Positions 11,382-22,876 are shown, counted from the first letter of the stretch. The stretch: DNA of 64,000 nucleotides from Hericium rajendrae (GCA_033439255.1 CM065879.1:290501-354500), one strand, 5' to 3'. The notes: generated from the sequence alone by a model not told the origin. Numbers and translations: made by a program.

Positions 11382-11869
11382 AGCAGCCAGAGGTAAGAAA
11401 GAATGAAAGTCTGAGAGAGAGAGAGTGACGCAGAAGGGGATCAAGATGCACAATTGGACTGCCAACGTGTCACCCATGCAGTGATTGTCATGTGTTACGT
11501 CATCGCAGGCGTGGACCGCAAGAGGTTTGAAATTTTGTTTCAAGCCACCATTGATCAGATGACTGATGTTGCGTAGTCCGGTGGGTCTGGATCATTCGTG
11601 TTTGTGTTGTCATTTTCGGACCAGAACCCCACGCCCCTAATCTGATCGGACCTACCTTGTGCATGCCCGTTACACGCGGTGTTAAGAGAGGTTCCGCATT
11701 ATCACAGCTTCCATCTCCCCTTCCGCCCCTCGTCCTCACATCCTGCAGCCTACCGTCCTTTGCTCAACTCTGGTCGTGAGCTCCGGAAGTAATATGGGTA
11801 TGCCGCATATTACATAGGTCTTTGTGTCTTTCTGACGATTGTTGAATAAATCGTACAATCCTTGCGGTG

Positions 11870-12781
11870 ATGCCTATCAACACACATCGAGGATTTCAAG
11901 CTTTGGCGCATGACACAGAGCTTGTTGGTGAGAAGAATGTGGCCGGAGACATGAGTGGCCAGGATGCAGCGCCGAGCAGTGTGCCACCGCTTAGTCAGGA
12001 GTCGGACTGGCAGTTGAAGGAAGGCATGGTACGTGGGATCACATTGGACATCAGCGAGAGGCAACTGACAATCTTCAGAACCTGATGATGGAGTTGGGTG
12101 ATCAGTTCTCCGAAGTGGAGGGGAGCCAGGACAATTTACCGTATGTAGATCAGGTTTTCGGTGTGACATTTGACGTTTGACCATATTGTAGTAAAACAGA
12201 TGGCACCATCGATTCATTACCTCCAGTCCGCACCGAGTTAACTGACAGGGGAATGCCAGGGCATACTGACGGACGCCCCCTTGCCGACCTGGCCAATGCA
12301 GAGTCCAATGTCGGAGATGTGCCGCCCTCTCAAGAGCAGGTTCCGACGTCTCAGGATGTTGAAATGGAGGATGGCTTACGCACCCCGGTTCCACATTCTG
12401 CATCGGTGTTGGCGGCCCTCGGCCAGGTGAGTTGAGCCAGGTGAAGATTTGAGAGACATCTCGCTGATGTTCTTCGTAGGATCTTCCCGATAGCGAATTC
12501 CTACCCCCGCCTCCGAGAGCACCGGTCGATGAGAAATCCCGGATTATCTGGATCAAAGGTGCACTTCGTGGTATGGTTCTTTCTCACTTTTTTTCGGAAC
12601 CATATTCATTTGCTATCTAGCTCATATCAGGTGGATAACGGATCGGAGAGAGTCCCTGCTCCGGGAGTTGCGGGACTTGGAATCTCGGGCAGCTCAATTA
12701 GAGTTATTGAGTGCCTCATATACCATCCCTCCGGATGCCCAGGGTGAGAGAAACGCAAGCGAAGGCTCGTCAAATGTATGA
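11870..12781 (+). CDS. Small acidic protein with C-terminal coiled coil, transposon-associated
   Basis: No recognised family. Exons 11870-12028, 12079-12140, 12192-12426, 12480-12570 and 12621-12781 join in frame to about 235 residues. The first two thirds are polar and acidic (EGSQDNLP, DVEMEDGLRTP, LPPPPRAPVDEK). The end has an Arg/Leu/Glu-rich helix, WITDRRESLLRELRDLES, with heptad character. The last intron is read with acceptor CTATCTAG rather than the later ATATCAG, because only that keeps frame. Start ATG at 11870 follows a stretch with no clear TATA. It is divergent from the Z-family gene, a pairing repeated at 19404-22473. Confidence 0.5.
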
Positions 12782-13792
12782 TAGCTTTGGTGCTGAGTTC
12801 AGCTAAGCGCCAACGATTGAATATCAGTATGGAAGTATGGATCTTAGAATAGGAACTAGGAAATTGTAAGAAATTTCCAATGGGGACACGAAGGTGAGAC
12901 AAAGTTAGGTTCGCGGTAGGTCAATGGGACACAATGGGTTGGCGGGGGTACTGAGTAAAACCGTGTTCATACTCCGGCCTCATTCCCTCGATATAGTGCT
13001 GTCTTCTCAGATTATGATACCCAGGTATTCCCATGTATATGCGAGCGTATCATGTCCACTTCCACAGAGCGCACCTGGTCCATACACGACCCTAACCTTG
13101 CAATTTAGAGAGAATGAAACTGAAAAGGCGTGCAGAAAGAACCACCATCTCGATATCTCTCAGCGGGTACATGATGATGCCCACCATGGGACCTTCACAT
13201 TGGCTCTGTCTAGATATCCAGTGCGACATCCTTTCTAACCAAGCCCACGACGATGCAGCGGATTTGCCAGAGACCCCCAACACTGTCGATGTCTTGTAAG
13301 GTTAAGCTATAGCCGCGCGTGCTCCACATCAGCTAGGTTAGAGTGAAGACAAATTGGCCCAAGCTTGCCGGAAGCTGGGTTACTGTCCGGACATGGGGGC
13401 CTGCAGGGTTCCCGCCAAGGAGAAAAAATTGGGAGAAAATCTGAATTTCAGCGGATCAGGTACACAATCCCGACGAAATTGTACAACATCAGGCTGGAAC
13501 CAAAACTTCATCGGCACGGATTCGGGGCCTTCCGACTGGGCTGTCCGGACATGGGCTTTAAAAAAATTGACCCCGGTTGTATACCAGTCCATACCAATTA
13601 TACGGGGTCTTCTCATGCACCGCCGCATCATGCAACTGTCAATCCGGTCAAATGTAGTCATAACGCCACACACCTGTCACCCTGGCCAGCTGTTTATAAA
13701 CTGCTCATCCATAGTCCACGTTTGTTAGTTTTTCTCTGCCTCGACGACTACCCTTACTTATTGTTGCTATATCCGTCACCCGAAAATACATC
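12782..13792. other. Intergenic region with a 15-bp direct repeat and F-box promoter
   Basis: No gene is seen. CTGTCCGGACATGGG occurs at 13383-13397 and again at 13541-13555, 158 bp apart. A TATA-like TTTATAAA near 13690 lies about 100 bp before the F-box gene start. Confidence 0.4.
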
Positions 13793-15777
13793 ATGTCAAC
13801 CGGATCAAGTTTCCAGATCTTGAGGCAAGTCCGGCGGGATCTTTCATCCATCAATGTTTGGATTACTGACTACTCGCATCCCCTTCCAGGATTCCTGTAC
13901 ACCCTGACCCAGTTGATATAGAACAGCAGCGAGCTGCCATTGACGAGGAGCTAAACCAGCTACTCCTCCTCACCCTCGATGCTCGTGCCCGGCGAAACAG
14001 ATTATCACCCCTGATCCGCATCCCCACCGAAGTGTGCACGCGCATAGTCCATTTTCTCGCTGCCAACCAGCGGCCGGGTCCCAAAGACCTAGGGTGGGTC
14101 AATGTCACCCATGTCTGCCGCACTTTGAGATCCAGGGCACTCGAGGATCCAAGCCTCTGGACTACCATCAGCGACGGACTCCGTACGCCATTGCAAAACG
14201 CAATGGTCATCCGGTCCCGGTCTCTGCCCCTCTCTTATTCTATCACCTACACCAGATGGAACCCCCCTACCTTGGATACTGTCGAGCTGCTCTCCAGAAC
14301 AATCCATCGCATCCGCGACCTTTCCCTCCAAAACTTTTTTGTCAGCAGCATGCAAAACCTCTGGCCATCCATGGCCCATCCAGCCCCGATGATTGAATCG
14401 GTGATTTATGCGCTCCCTAGATGGTCCTCCTATCAAGGTATCGATATGCTCCCCGCTGACCTCTTCGACAATCATGCTCCATTGCTACGTAAGATGACGC
14501 TTCGTTGCGTCGTCCCGGTGTGGTCCGGGAGTATTCTACGTGGTCTCACCAATCTCCACATTAATAATAAATCCACCCGATCAGATCTGCTAAATATTGA
14601 TCCTGACCACAAGATTATTTTCGACCATCCATCGGACTATGTAGCATCTGAAGAGGCACCTCCTGTTGCTCCACCCAGCGTCAATGCTTTGAGAGAGATG
14701 CTCGAAGCTCTCGGTCAGATGTCCAACCTTCAAATGCTGTTTCTCTCCCACTGCTTCCCTCCTCTCCCCTCCCCTCCTCCCGTCATGCCTGTGGTCACAT
14801 TCGGTTCTCTACAAAAATTCACATGTCAGGACAAATCATTCCTGCACATGGCGCATGTCATCAAGCACATCACTGTACCTCCCTCTTGCAATATCCTCAT
14901 CCTCGGCGATCACCCTCAGGCCGGCGAATTTGCCCCACTCACAACATTCATTGATAGCCACATCTCACCCCATCCCCTGAGCATGCGCATCGGTTTTATC
15001 TCTTATAACCTAGCCTGGGACATCTACTTATCAGGATATCCTCCCTTCTCCGATCACACCGGCCATCCCACCTTTGACCCAGATCTCCCGAACATCTCGG
15101 TTGTCGTGTATGCCAATACCGATGGGTATGACGATGAGAGACCTCCAGAGAGGCGCCCCATGATAGAGGACCTCAATCATGTCCCAAGCACAGAGACCAA
15201 ACGTCAGATACGGCATCTTGTTCTGGACTTTGGAGAGGACCATGGTTTGGAACACTGGGACAATTACATCATCGAGAAGATCACTTTTCGCGACTGGCTC
15301 TCTGGTTTCCATGCCTACACCGGCATTGAAACCATCGCGGTGAAGGGCGACAGTGGCCGTACGCTCTGTATGGCTTTAGCCGCACCCCGCTCCTTTATGC
15401 CCCCTCCTCCGGAGGAAGATGAAGTCGAGCCGATCACAATCCTGGACTCAGATGAAGTCGACGAGGTCCCAATGCCAGACTCGTTCCCGCACCTCTTCAG
15501 AAATCTATTACGTATTGAGTTCATGGAAGTCGATTTTAATACAAGTTACCCCAGGCCTCGGGATAGTCCGTGGTCCATATATGAGGTTTCTCGTCCTTCC
15601 TATGCCATTGGCTACATTCTCAAGCAATCCCTGTCCCATCGCTATGCGGCATTTGGGACACGGCTCACTCTCGTCATCAAGCATTGCACAATCACGATCA
15701 ACCAGGTGGAGGAGCTGCGAAGCCTTGCAGATGTAGAATGGGACTATCTGCAGTCTCCGTTGACAGGAGAGGATTGA
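13793..15777 (+). CDS. F-box domain protein
   Basis: Two exons, 13793-13824 and 13890-15777, give about 639 residues. The start is MSTGSSFQIL followed by a helical stretch DEELNQLLLLTLDARARR. Then comes an F-box-like segment with LIRIPTEVCTRIVHFLA, VNVTHVCRTLRS and PSLWTTI, the usual pattern P-x-E-v-x-x-x-I plus W-x-x-V-C-x-x-W. The rest is a long Leu-rich region as in basidiomycete F-box/LRR-like proteins that recruit substrates to SCF ubiquitin ligases. The first intron appears to be GC-AG (donor GCAAGT at 13825), since only that join puts the second exon in frame. No stop codons are seen. Target unknown. Confidence 0.75.
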
Positions 15778-15846
15778 AGGGTGCGCGGAACCTGTGGGGG
15801 AGCCTGGCTCGAATTACGAAATTTGGTTACCACATGTATTTTTAAT

Positions 15847-16785
15847 TCACGCATCGCCGAAAGGAACTCCCTTCTCACTTATGATGTAAACATTGAGCAT
15901 TCCTCCAAGTAAGAGCTCACCCCTGTTGCCTTGCCGGTGACCCCTGCATAGTGCCAGCGGGGTGACCAGTTCAATACATGAAAGTAAGTAATCAATCCTG
16001 GAGCGACGGGCAGCTTTGCGAGCCTTTTGCTTTGGTATACCAAACACCGGTGGCGGGGCTGGCCTCCGCAGGGTAGCATGAGGACGAAGGCCATCTCGGA
16101 CCAATGCGTGGTCAACCGGTGTGCTGTCCCGTGCACGGTCAGAGACTCTGCACGGTATCGGGACAATGGGTGCAGGCCGAGGGTGTTACAGTCCAGGAGC
16201 AAGCAATAGCTCTGTGGTGCGAGGCATGGAATAGGGGGTGTCGAGTTGGTGCGGGGTGTCGAAGACATCATGAGATGCGGGAATGTGTCGATTGCAGGAG
16301 CTTCATCTGGGGCGCTGGTTGCGGTACTCGCCTCGCGTTTCGTGGCTTTGTATCCCTCCCAGTATGTGTCATTTCTGCCTTCTTTCCTCCCCATCATTAT
16401 CCCTGCTTCTAGTCCTTCCTCCCAGACCCCATACTCTGCCTCTTTGCATATGTGCATGAGGAAGTCAGTGTCGATCTCATCGATTGACATGGCGAGTGAT
16501 GCGGGGGTGCTTACCTCAAGGCTACCCTGCTTAGTGCACTCGCTCGGACCCTCCTCATGACGTGCGCTCCGTCCTGCCTTCGTGCTTCCCACCAACCCCT
16601 CACGCCCTCGCGAAACCTGACTTTCGCCCAGCCATCAGACCTGCCTCGTAGCCGTTCTGGATCGCGGTGGTGACGATGTCGTTGTGGAGCATGCGATCGA
16701 CGAAGTCCGGCTCAGACTCTGGTGATTCGTAAGTGGCAGCCGTATGGGGCTCACCCAGTTCGATGCCAGTCGTCGGCGGTTTCAC
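15847..16785 (-). pseudogene. Z-family C-terminal exon fused to duplicated EAG-GRK exons
   Basis: The stretch at about 15990-16160 encodes IVPIPCRVSDRARDSTPVDH, then ALVRDGLRP and LRRPAPPPVFGIPKQ, which matches the second Z gene (IVPAPRGVSARTPDNTPVDR, PAPPPVFGIPKR) residue for residue over most of its length. The DNA there is also clearly similar to 19410-19560. Upstream on the same strand are two related short units, NGYEAGLMAGRKSG and EEGLEAGIMMGRKEG, which look like a duplicated exon. I cannot join these into one intact frame: the Z-like frame has a TAA just upstream. Most likely this is a composite, decayed locus. Confidence 0.45.
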
Positions 16786-16959
16786 ATCGTTGTGCGTGGG
16801 TGCGGGGCATTGTTAGACGCAGTCCAGGCCCCTACAGGGAGCGAGTTCTCGGGCTGGAGAGATGACCTTTCGAGGTCCGATTCAACAGGTGTCCGTTGAT
16901 ACCCCGAGCAGGGACGGCACATGCGAAGATTGACGCAGCCTAGCACCATTATGACGCTG

Positions 16960-17770
16960 TTCTGGTGAGTTTGTCGTGGTAATTAGCTGAGAGAAACTGA
17001 AACTTACAAGAAGCTCGCAACAAGCAGCTTTTTTCGGCCCAAAATTCGACGCCAGATTCCCCACGGCGAGCGGCGAGCACCGTCATTAGGCCAAATAGTC
17101 GGAGTCGATGTCCGTGAACGTCAACATTTACAGTCGCGCGAGCTCTGGGTGGAGCCCAGTGTGATCTGCGGTGTCATTCTCGTGAGTTCTTTTTCATTAT
17201 TAGCCGAGGTGAATTGGAGCTCACCTTGAGGTCGCCAATAACAGTTATTTTGGTTTCAAAAATCGGGCCCAGAGGCCCCGCGGCGAGCAGGGACCGCTAT
17301 CATTAGAGCAAATGTTCGTATTCCGCAAAAGTTCACGCGCTGTCAGCAACGGCGCAGGCGTGGGGCGCAGCCCCGCGCATGCTTGATGCTGGTGAGTGTT
17401 CCGAGCGCGCGGTTTTGACGATGTTTCAGTTATTGACTTGATGTCTTCGTGGAAGGCGTTTGTCGCCTCGGAGTTTTGAGGTCCAGGCTCCCGAGGCTTG
17501 CGGCAGTTGGACGTGGTAGACGGAAGATATTCGTTGGCAATGCGAATGGACTTCCGTTCACACTGATCCGAGCGCTGGGCGTAGCCCAGCGCGTGCACTG
17601 ACTCGCTATGTGACGCGGTCAGTCTCTTTCATCGAAATGAACCGAGGGGAAGGTGGACAGACCAGGAGCTCGAAAAACAAATTTTTGTTGCCCAGACATG
17701 TGGCTTTCAGGCCCCGCGGCGAGCAGCAGTCACACTCCGAAGATGAAGTGCTCATCGTCGTGGTGAGCGG
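16960..17770 (-). repeat. About 216-bp degenerate tandem repeat carrying exon-like units
   Basis: Blocks beginning GTGAGT near 16960, 17180 and 17391 repeat at about 211-220 bp. The word CCCCGCGGCGAGCAG or a close variant recurs near 17041, 17275 and 17712, so spacing is one or two repeat units. On the minus strand each unit reads as a small exon followed by a GTAAGT/GTGAGC donor, a CTAAT-like branch point and a CACCAG/CACGAG acceptor. Two units encode similar peptides, one with PWGIWRRILG and one with PRGLWARFLK, the second with a stop. This looks like exon-level tandem duplication in a decayed minus-strand gene. Confidence 0.5.
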
Positions 17771-17849
17771 TGGCGACACTGGGCGTATGTTCGCACGCGC
17801 TTGCAGGGCACATCATGGAGTTAGAAGTAAAGATTGGGGGGAGGAGGCC

Positions 17850-18780
17850 TTTGCGCACGGGGATAATGTGGTACTCACCTCGTATTCCCGCTCTGCCAGT
17901 CCCCTCTTGCGCGGCACTTTCGAAATCCATACATCCGCTGTGCCGTCGCATTGCTGTCCGCCTGAGCACCTTGAGCTAGACATCTCGAGGGCGTCATCGT
18001 CAAGTATGTGGAGGCGGGACGCGTCTTCGCTCATGGCGCCCGCTCTCCGCTGTTAGCGCGTGCACCAGAATGGCACCATTGTGGGCGCTCTGCAATGCCC
18101 GGGCGTGCTGAGTACGGGTCATGTCTGCGATTCGGGCGTCACACGCTCCAGCTGGACATCGAGCGCGATGTGGTTTCCCAGCGTCCGTTGCATGCCCTGC
18201 ACACTCTCGCATTCTTGAATCCTTCGACATCACGTTCTATCCTCTCGATGACGCTGCTCACGGTGTGCATGTGTTCGAATCGGACTGGAGAATGTGGTGA
18301 GTGCCGCGTGCTTCATTCTGAGAAGGCGGTCTTGTTTACCATTTCCCCTTTGCGTACCCTACTGATCTCGCTCGCCTACAGACTCTGCGCCTGATCGCAT
18401 ACCCTTCCGCAGGACCAGTCTGGAGTGCCGTCCGCCAGTTCCAAACCGAAGGCGTCATCGTCAAGTTAGATGCGCGGATCTCATCTGGCATTCAGTTTCT
18501 GGCTGCTTTCGTCGCGCTTTTCAATCTCCCATGCGCTGACGCCTTTCCCGGATGAGCCGGTTCGGAGTTCGGCTGGATTCGACACCATGAGTGAGTTGTA
18601 CTTTGCTTCGCGGAATGGGATCTTGCTTACCATTTCTCGTGCACATAGCCTGCCAATCTCGCTCATCCACCGACTCTGCCCCTGCGCCCGCGTCCTCGAG
18701 CGCCGTCTGCCAGTCTCGCGCACAGCTCCATGGCATGCCAAGGGCGTCATCGTCAAGTTCGAGAGGCCGCGCCTTGCTTG
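17850..18780 (-). repeat. Three tandem copies of an LDDDA exon/intron unit
   Basis: GGCGTCATCGTCAAGT occurs at 17990-18005, 18451-18466 and 18743-18758, each preceded by a similar block with ACTCACC- or TTACC-type donors on the minus strand and similar words such as CTGATCTCGCTC / CCAATCTCGCTC. On the minus strand the units encode LDDDALEMS, LDDDAFGLELADGT and LDDDALGMPWSCARDW. The order of exon, intron and neighbouring sequence is shared, so this is duplication of an exon with its flanking introns. No complete reading frame links the three. Confidence 0.5.
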
Positions 18781-18789
18781 CCATGCAAC

Positions 18790-19400
18790 CGCCGGGCATC
18801 ACGTCCTTTCCCACATGGGTGTTGGACATGTTCGGGGGTCGTTTGTGTGCGCTCGCTCTCGCGGTTCAAAGCGGACTGGAGGGGGGAGACTGGCGAGCGC
18901 TGTCTTCGTGGGCACGCGATGCGTTTGCGGGGGTCCAAAACGTGCCGGTCTTCACCGGACCACCAGACTGGTGGGTAGAGTTGCGGGGACTTGCGAAGGG
19001 ACGGGACTGGGGGCGTGGTGCTGATTAGCACTGGTCATGTCATCTGCGCGGACTCCACGGTGGTCCCCGGGCTCGTTGGCGGGCATATATGGGCGTGTGA
19101 TGGGGCGGAGCGGGGCGGGCATGTTGTTCAATGTCTCGGCATGCGTATGCGATGCAAGAGGGGTGGGGTGCTTACCCGAGGTACGTGTCCTCCCTGCATG
19201 TTGCTCGCGGTGTGCTCACCTCCGTACGTGGCCCAAGGCCGCTCTGCGACTCGTTCTCCACGGCGATGGGATATGTTGCATGACAGCATAATGTGCACGA
19301 GTCGTTGGGTCGGGGGAGAGGTTTTGGACACGGGATAGGTCGTGCGGGGTGCAGGATATGGGTGAATTATGATAAATGCCTAGCTACTATTACATGCAAG
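18790..19400. other. GC-rich gap between decayed units and the Z copy 2 gene
   Basis: Open frames exist on both strands, but none shows a domain or consistent splice structure. It is probably further decayed duplicate sequence. Confidence 0.3.
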
Positions 19401-19403
19401 AAA

Positions 19404-20439
19404 TTAATCAACCCTGGAGCGACCGGCGGCTTTGCGCATCGGCCGCTTCGGTATACCGAACACGGGGGGTGGGGCTGGCCTCCGCAGTGCAGCAAGCGGT
19501 CGAAGACCCTCTCGGACCAATGAGCGGTCGACCGGCGTGTTGTCCGGCGTGCGCGCGGAGACTCCGCGCGGTGCCGGAACAATGCGCAAAGGCTGGGGCA
19601 GCCGCCCTCCGGAACTCATCATTGCGGGTCGCTGCTGCCGCGCGGAGGCATGAGATTGATGTCCCATGTCGACATCCGGAGGCGTGCGACCCACAGCAGG
19701 CTGGTCCGGCTGGTCTGAGCGGTGCGATGTCAGTATAAAAGCAATGACAGAAGAGTTGAGGAGGGATACGTACTACTGGTAGCACGATGCCCTTCATATT
19801 GCAGAGACTCCGGCGACTCTGCAAACAACCCGCGCCAGGCGTCAGCGTTGATGGGGCCTGCGAGCGTGAGCTCCGGAGGAGGGAGGGTATAGGCGGAGGG
19901 GGTGGGATCATATATTGGATAGACCAGGTCTTGTGGAAGGTGAAAGATGGGGAAAGATGCGTCAGAGATCTGTACTGTGATGGACATCAGCTGACGCATT
20001 TGTTCATGACAATCAGGAACGCACCATCCTCCCACCAGCGATGACCACAGAACTGCTCCGACCTTGCCATCCAGTATGACGGACTGAGACCATCGATATA
20101 CGCGTAATCGGAGAGCGCGTGGAGATTGACGTTCTCAGGCTGCATGGACGAGAGGACTCGCATGGTGTTGCGCATGAACGAGGGGACGGGGACTAGTGTC
20201 TCCTCGGACACATTGGCCGTGCTCGCTCGAATGGCGTCAGCATGCTCCTACAAAGCACTGAATAGAAGCGGAGATGGTAGCCGAGGGTGACACACCAAAC
20301 ACTGGATGAAGCCATGCACCCAGGCGACACGCATGCCCGGAGGCATCAACGGGGATGTTGCCCTTGCAGCAACAAGACCAAGACCGACCGAGTCACAAGC
20401 AGCGGAGTACGCTGCATTGAGGTCCGCAATGGAAGACAT
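19404..20439 (-). pseudogene. Z-family gene, copy 2, frameshifted and lacking the Cys cluster
   Basis: ATG at 20439 opens MSSIADLNAAYSAACDSVGL. An intron near 20240-20290 (donor GTGTGT, acceptor TTTGTAG) leads to EHADAIRASTANVSEE, then FCGHRWWEDGAFLIVMNK, which parallels LGLRWWENRKLAIVICKD of copy 1. Right after this the frame meets TGA, while the next frame continues as MSITVQISDASFPIFHLPQD and on to GPINADAWRGLFAESPESLQ. No canonical intron of normal length links the two, so a 1-bp deletion near 20005-20015 is likely. After a further intron the last exon encodes TPVDRSLVREGLRP and PAPPPVFGIPKR and ends SRVD then TAA (19404-19406), without the zinc-binding cluster seen in copy 1. It is divergent from the coiled-coil gene at 20793, the same layout as copy 1. 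Confidence 0.55.
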
Positions 20440-20792
20440 GATAAAGCTAGGATGAGCGATGATTGAAAACAGAGACCGCAGGTTAATAGTGACTGAGGAA
20501 GGCAATGATGTGGGGGGAGGGAAGGAGACCGAGCGCGGACTTTGATGCTGCTTTGTTTGTCACGTGTTGCACATTTCATCGTCACAAAAATGATGTCACA
20601 TCGTGCTGATGTAATCCGGTTCTGACCGTCCGGTCCTAGTCAAGTCGGTCCGGCCGGACCAGCCCGGTTACCTGGATCTTATGTCATCTAACCTTAACCT
20701 GACTCAAAACTGACTTTGTCTCAAACCCGAATCAAAGGGCAGGCATTCCGTGGCATGCGGCAACTCCCGGTCGGAGATGGAATGACTTTGCG

Positions 20793-22473
20793 ATGCATGG
20801 TCTGTCGTCTGTGAGTGTTAGGGAGGCCCATCGTGCAGAATGTCCTTGTCCAATGCCCTGCCACACTACCGCTTCTCGCTCTTCCACAAGCGTAACGTTC
20901 AACTGGACGACTCTCCGGGCCACTGTTGAGAGTATGGAATATCGGATTGGAAGAGATCTTGACAACGTGGCAGATGCGGGGATGGTAGACAGGCTGTGGT
21001 GCCTCGCTCGCATTTGCAGTGACACAGTAAGTGTCTATGCTATCTTCCAGCTACGTACACCCTGACGCGCATCGCAGGTCGTCATCGAAAAGGCGATTGC
21101 AGAAGTCAAGCGCCTCGAAGCTAGCACTCGGATTGACCGTCCCTCAGGTGGGAAATGCATCTTGGAGAGTTTCCCCCCTTTGCTCATCAAGGTTGCGGAG
21201 TGGTACAAGACTTGTTATGGTGGAGGCAGTGGGGTGATGCTTGCACCTGATGGAACCATTGTAGAGTCACTCCTACGGGCAGTGGAGAGGTTCCGGATGT
21301 CGAGGGGAGGGATCAGACCGACGACAATGTTGGAGGGAGGACAAGGTAATGACTTTGTTGTATGTTCCTTGTTCTGCACTGATTTCAGATTTAGGCCCTG
21401 CAGCTCCAGACAAGCGTCAGCATGGGGATAAGGAGGGCCTAATTGCAGTGGAGGATAAGCTGGGCAATGAGGATAATGGATCAACTCGCAAAGGTGTGTT
21501 GTCTCATAGTAATCTTGTATTGCACATTAACAGCTGTTGTGTAGGAAGTCCGCAGGTCATCGGGAGTGGAGACGTGTTAATGCCGACGATGCCTATAGTA
21601 CCAGCAAAGAGGCGGAATTGTGAACCTGCACTCCAACGACTGCCGCCGCCCAGTGCGATCACTGGCAGAGCATTCCACGGGCCAATCGTCCAGAGTCGTT
21701 ATCTCCGGGCTAGCAGTCCGAGCTCTCTGCCGCACGACAACATCGATCCGAAGACCACCCCGGGAAAAGGTTAGTTCATGTATCATTTCCGTTGCATGAT
21801 CTCATCGGTTTCAGATGTACCTATGGTGTGGATCCAGGCCAAGGCCCAATCTTTAGTACAACTTCAGACACGGACTGACAAAGACCGAACTGGTGCGGGT
21901 AGCCAAGCTTCTCAGGAGTGCCAGTCGGCACCTGGTCCATCTAGCATAGGGACGACCACTCCGGAGCTCAGCCGGTACGAAAGAGACAACGTCGCAGCTT
22001 CTTATGGCCAAACCGGCTTGGTTAACATGAATATGCTGCATGACATTGACCAGCACATCAAAGGGCTGCATAAGAATGTTGATCATGTGTCCATGCAATT
22101 GGAGAAAGGCCTTCAGTGGTATTCCCTAGCTGCAGAGCAGGGCAACGTCATCCTCAATCGCATAGCTTCTCTGGAGCAGAGTGTGACGGTGATGAGACAG
22201 GAGCTGAAGGAGGGTATGAAGGATTTGGAGGACAAGCTCGACGATGTCTCTCGACAGGTTGCCGACTTAGAGTGTGAAGTCCCTGGTTTGTCCGACGCTC
22301 TCTCGACTCTTCGGCAGGACCATGATGACCTGTCTGAAGAGGTCCAACATCGGTTTGACACAGTCGCAGACCAATTCAGCTGGGTCAACACTCATATGCC
22401 CCTTCCTACTGACGAGTTTTCGACGGACTCAGAATTGGGAGAATCCTCTGATAGCAACGTTGGAGATAAGTAG
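20793..22473 (+). CDS. Coiled-coil protein, transposon-region accessory gene
   Basis: Five exons, 20793-21026, 21078-21345, 21389-21493, 21545-21769 and 21815-22473, join in frame to about 496 residues with no stop. The N-terminal part includes MEYRIGRDLDNVADAGMVDR and EWYKTCYGGGSGVML. The middle is Pro/Arg-rich and disordered. The C-terminal third is a long predicted coiled coil (IASLEQSVTVMRQELKEGMK and DLEDKLDDVSRQVADLE), with an acidic Ser-rich tail (TDSELGESSDSNVGDK). No enzyme motif is seen. It may be a structural or oligomerisation partner of the adjacent Z-family product, judging only from the repeated divergent arrangement at 9818-12781. Function unknown. Confidence 0.55.
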
Positions 22474-22860
22474 TTCATATCATTGATCTGTGCATTCTTT
22501 TTGTGTCTGTCCATGAGTCCGAATCTGCTGTATTCCAAATTTCTGTACCAGTCCGAATCTATTTTTTCATTCCCAGTCCAGAAATTTGTCAAGAGCTGAA
22601 GCATTGGAATTTGAATCCGGTACTCCAATAATCCGATGTTTCAGCCCTCTGGTAGTCCGGTAGTCCGGATTACCGGTAATCCAGTCATCCGGTGAACTAA
22701 GAGTCCGGTAAAGTGAGAATCCGAGTCCGAATAATACAAGTCCGAATCCGAGTCCGAGTCCGAGTCCGAATGTGCATGCAGTGGTCCGAGACCGGGCTGG
22801 TGAATCCGGACAGGGACGAGGCCAGTTGAGCTGGGCCGTAGTTTGCAAGGCATTAAATAT
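22474..22860. repeat. TCCGGT/GTCCGA microsatellite-like tract
   Basis: After the coiled-coil gene there is a dense run of AGTCCGGTAGTCCGG and, at about 22739-22770, GTCCGAATCCGAGTCCGA-type hexamers in tandem. No gene is seen. Confidence 0.6.
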
Positions 22861-22876
22861 GGGTGACCGAGCTGCA

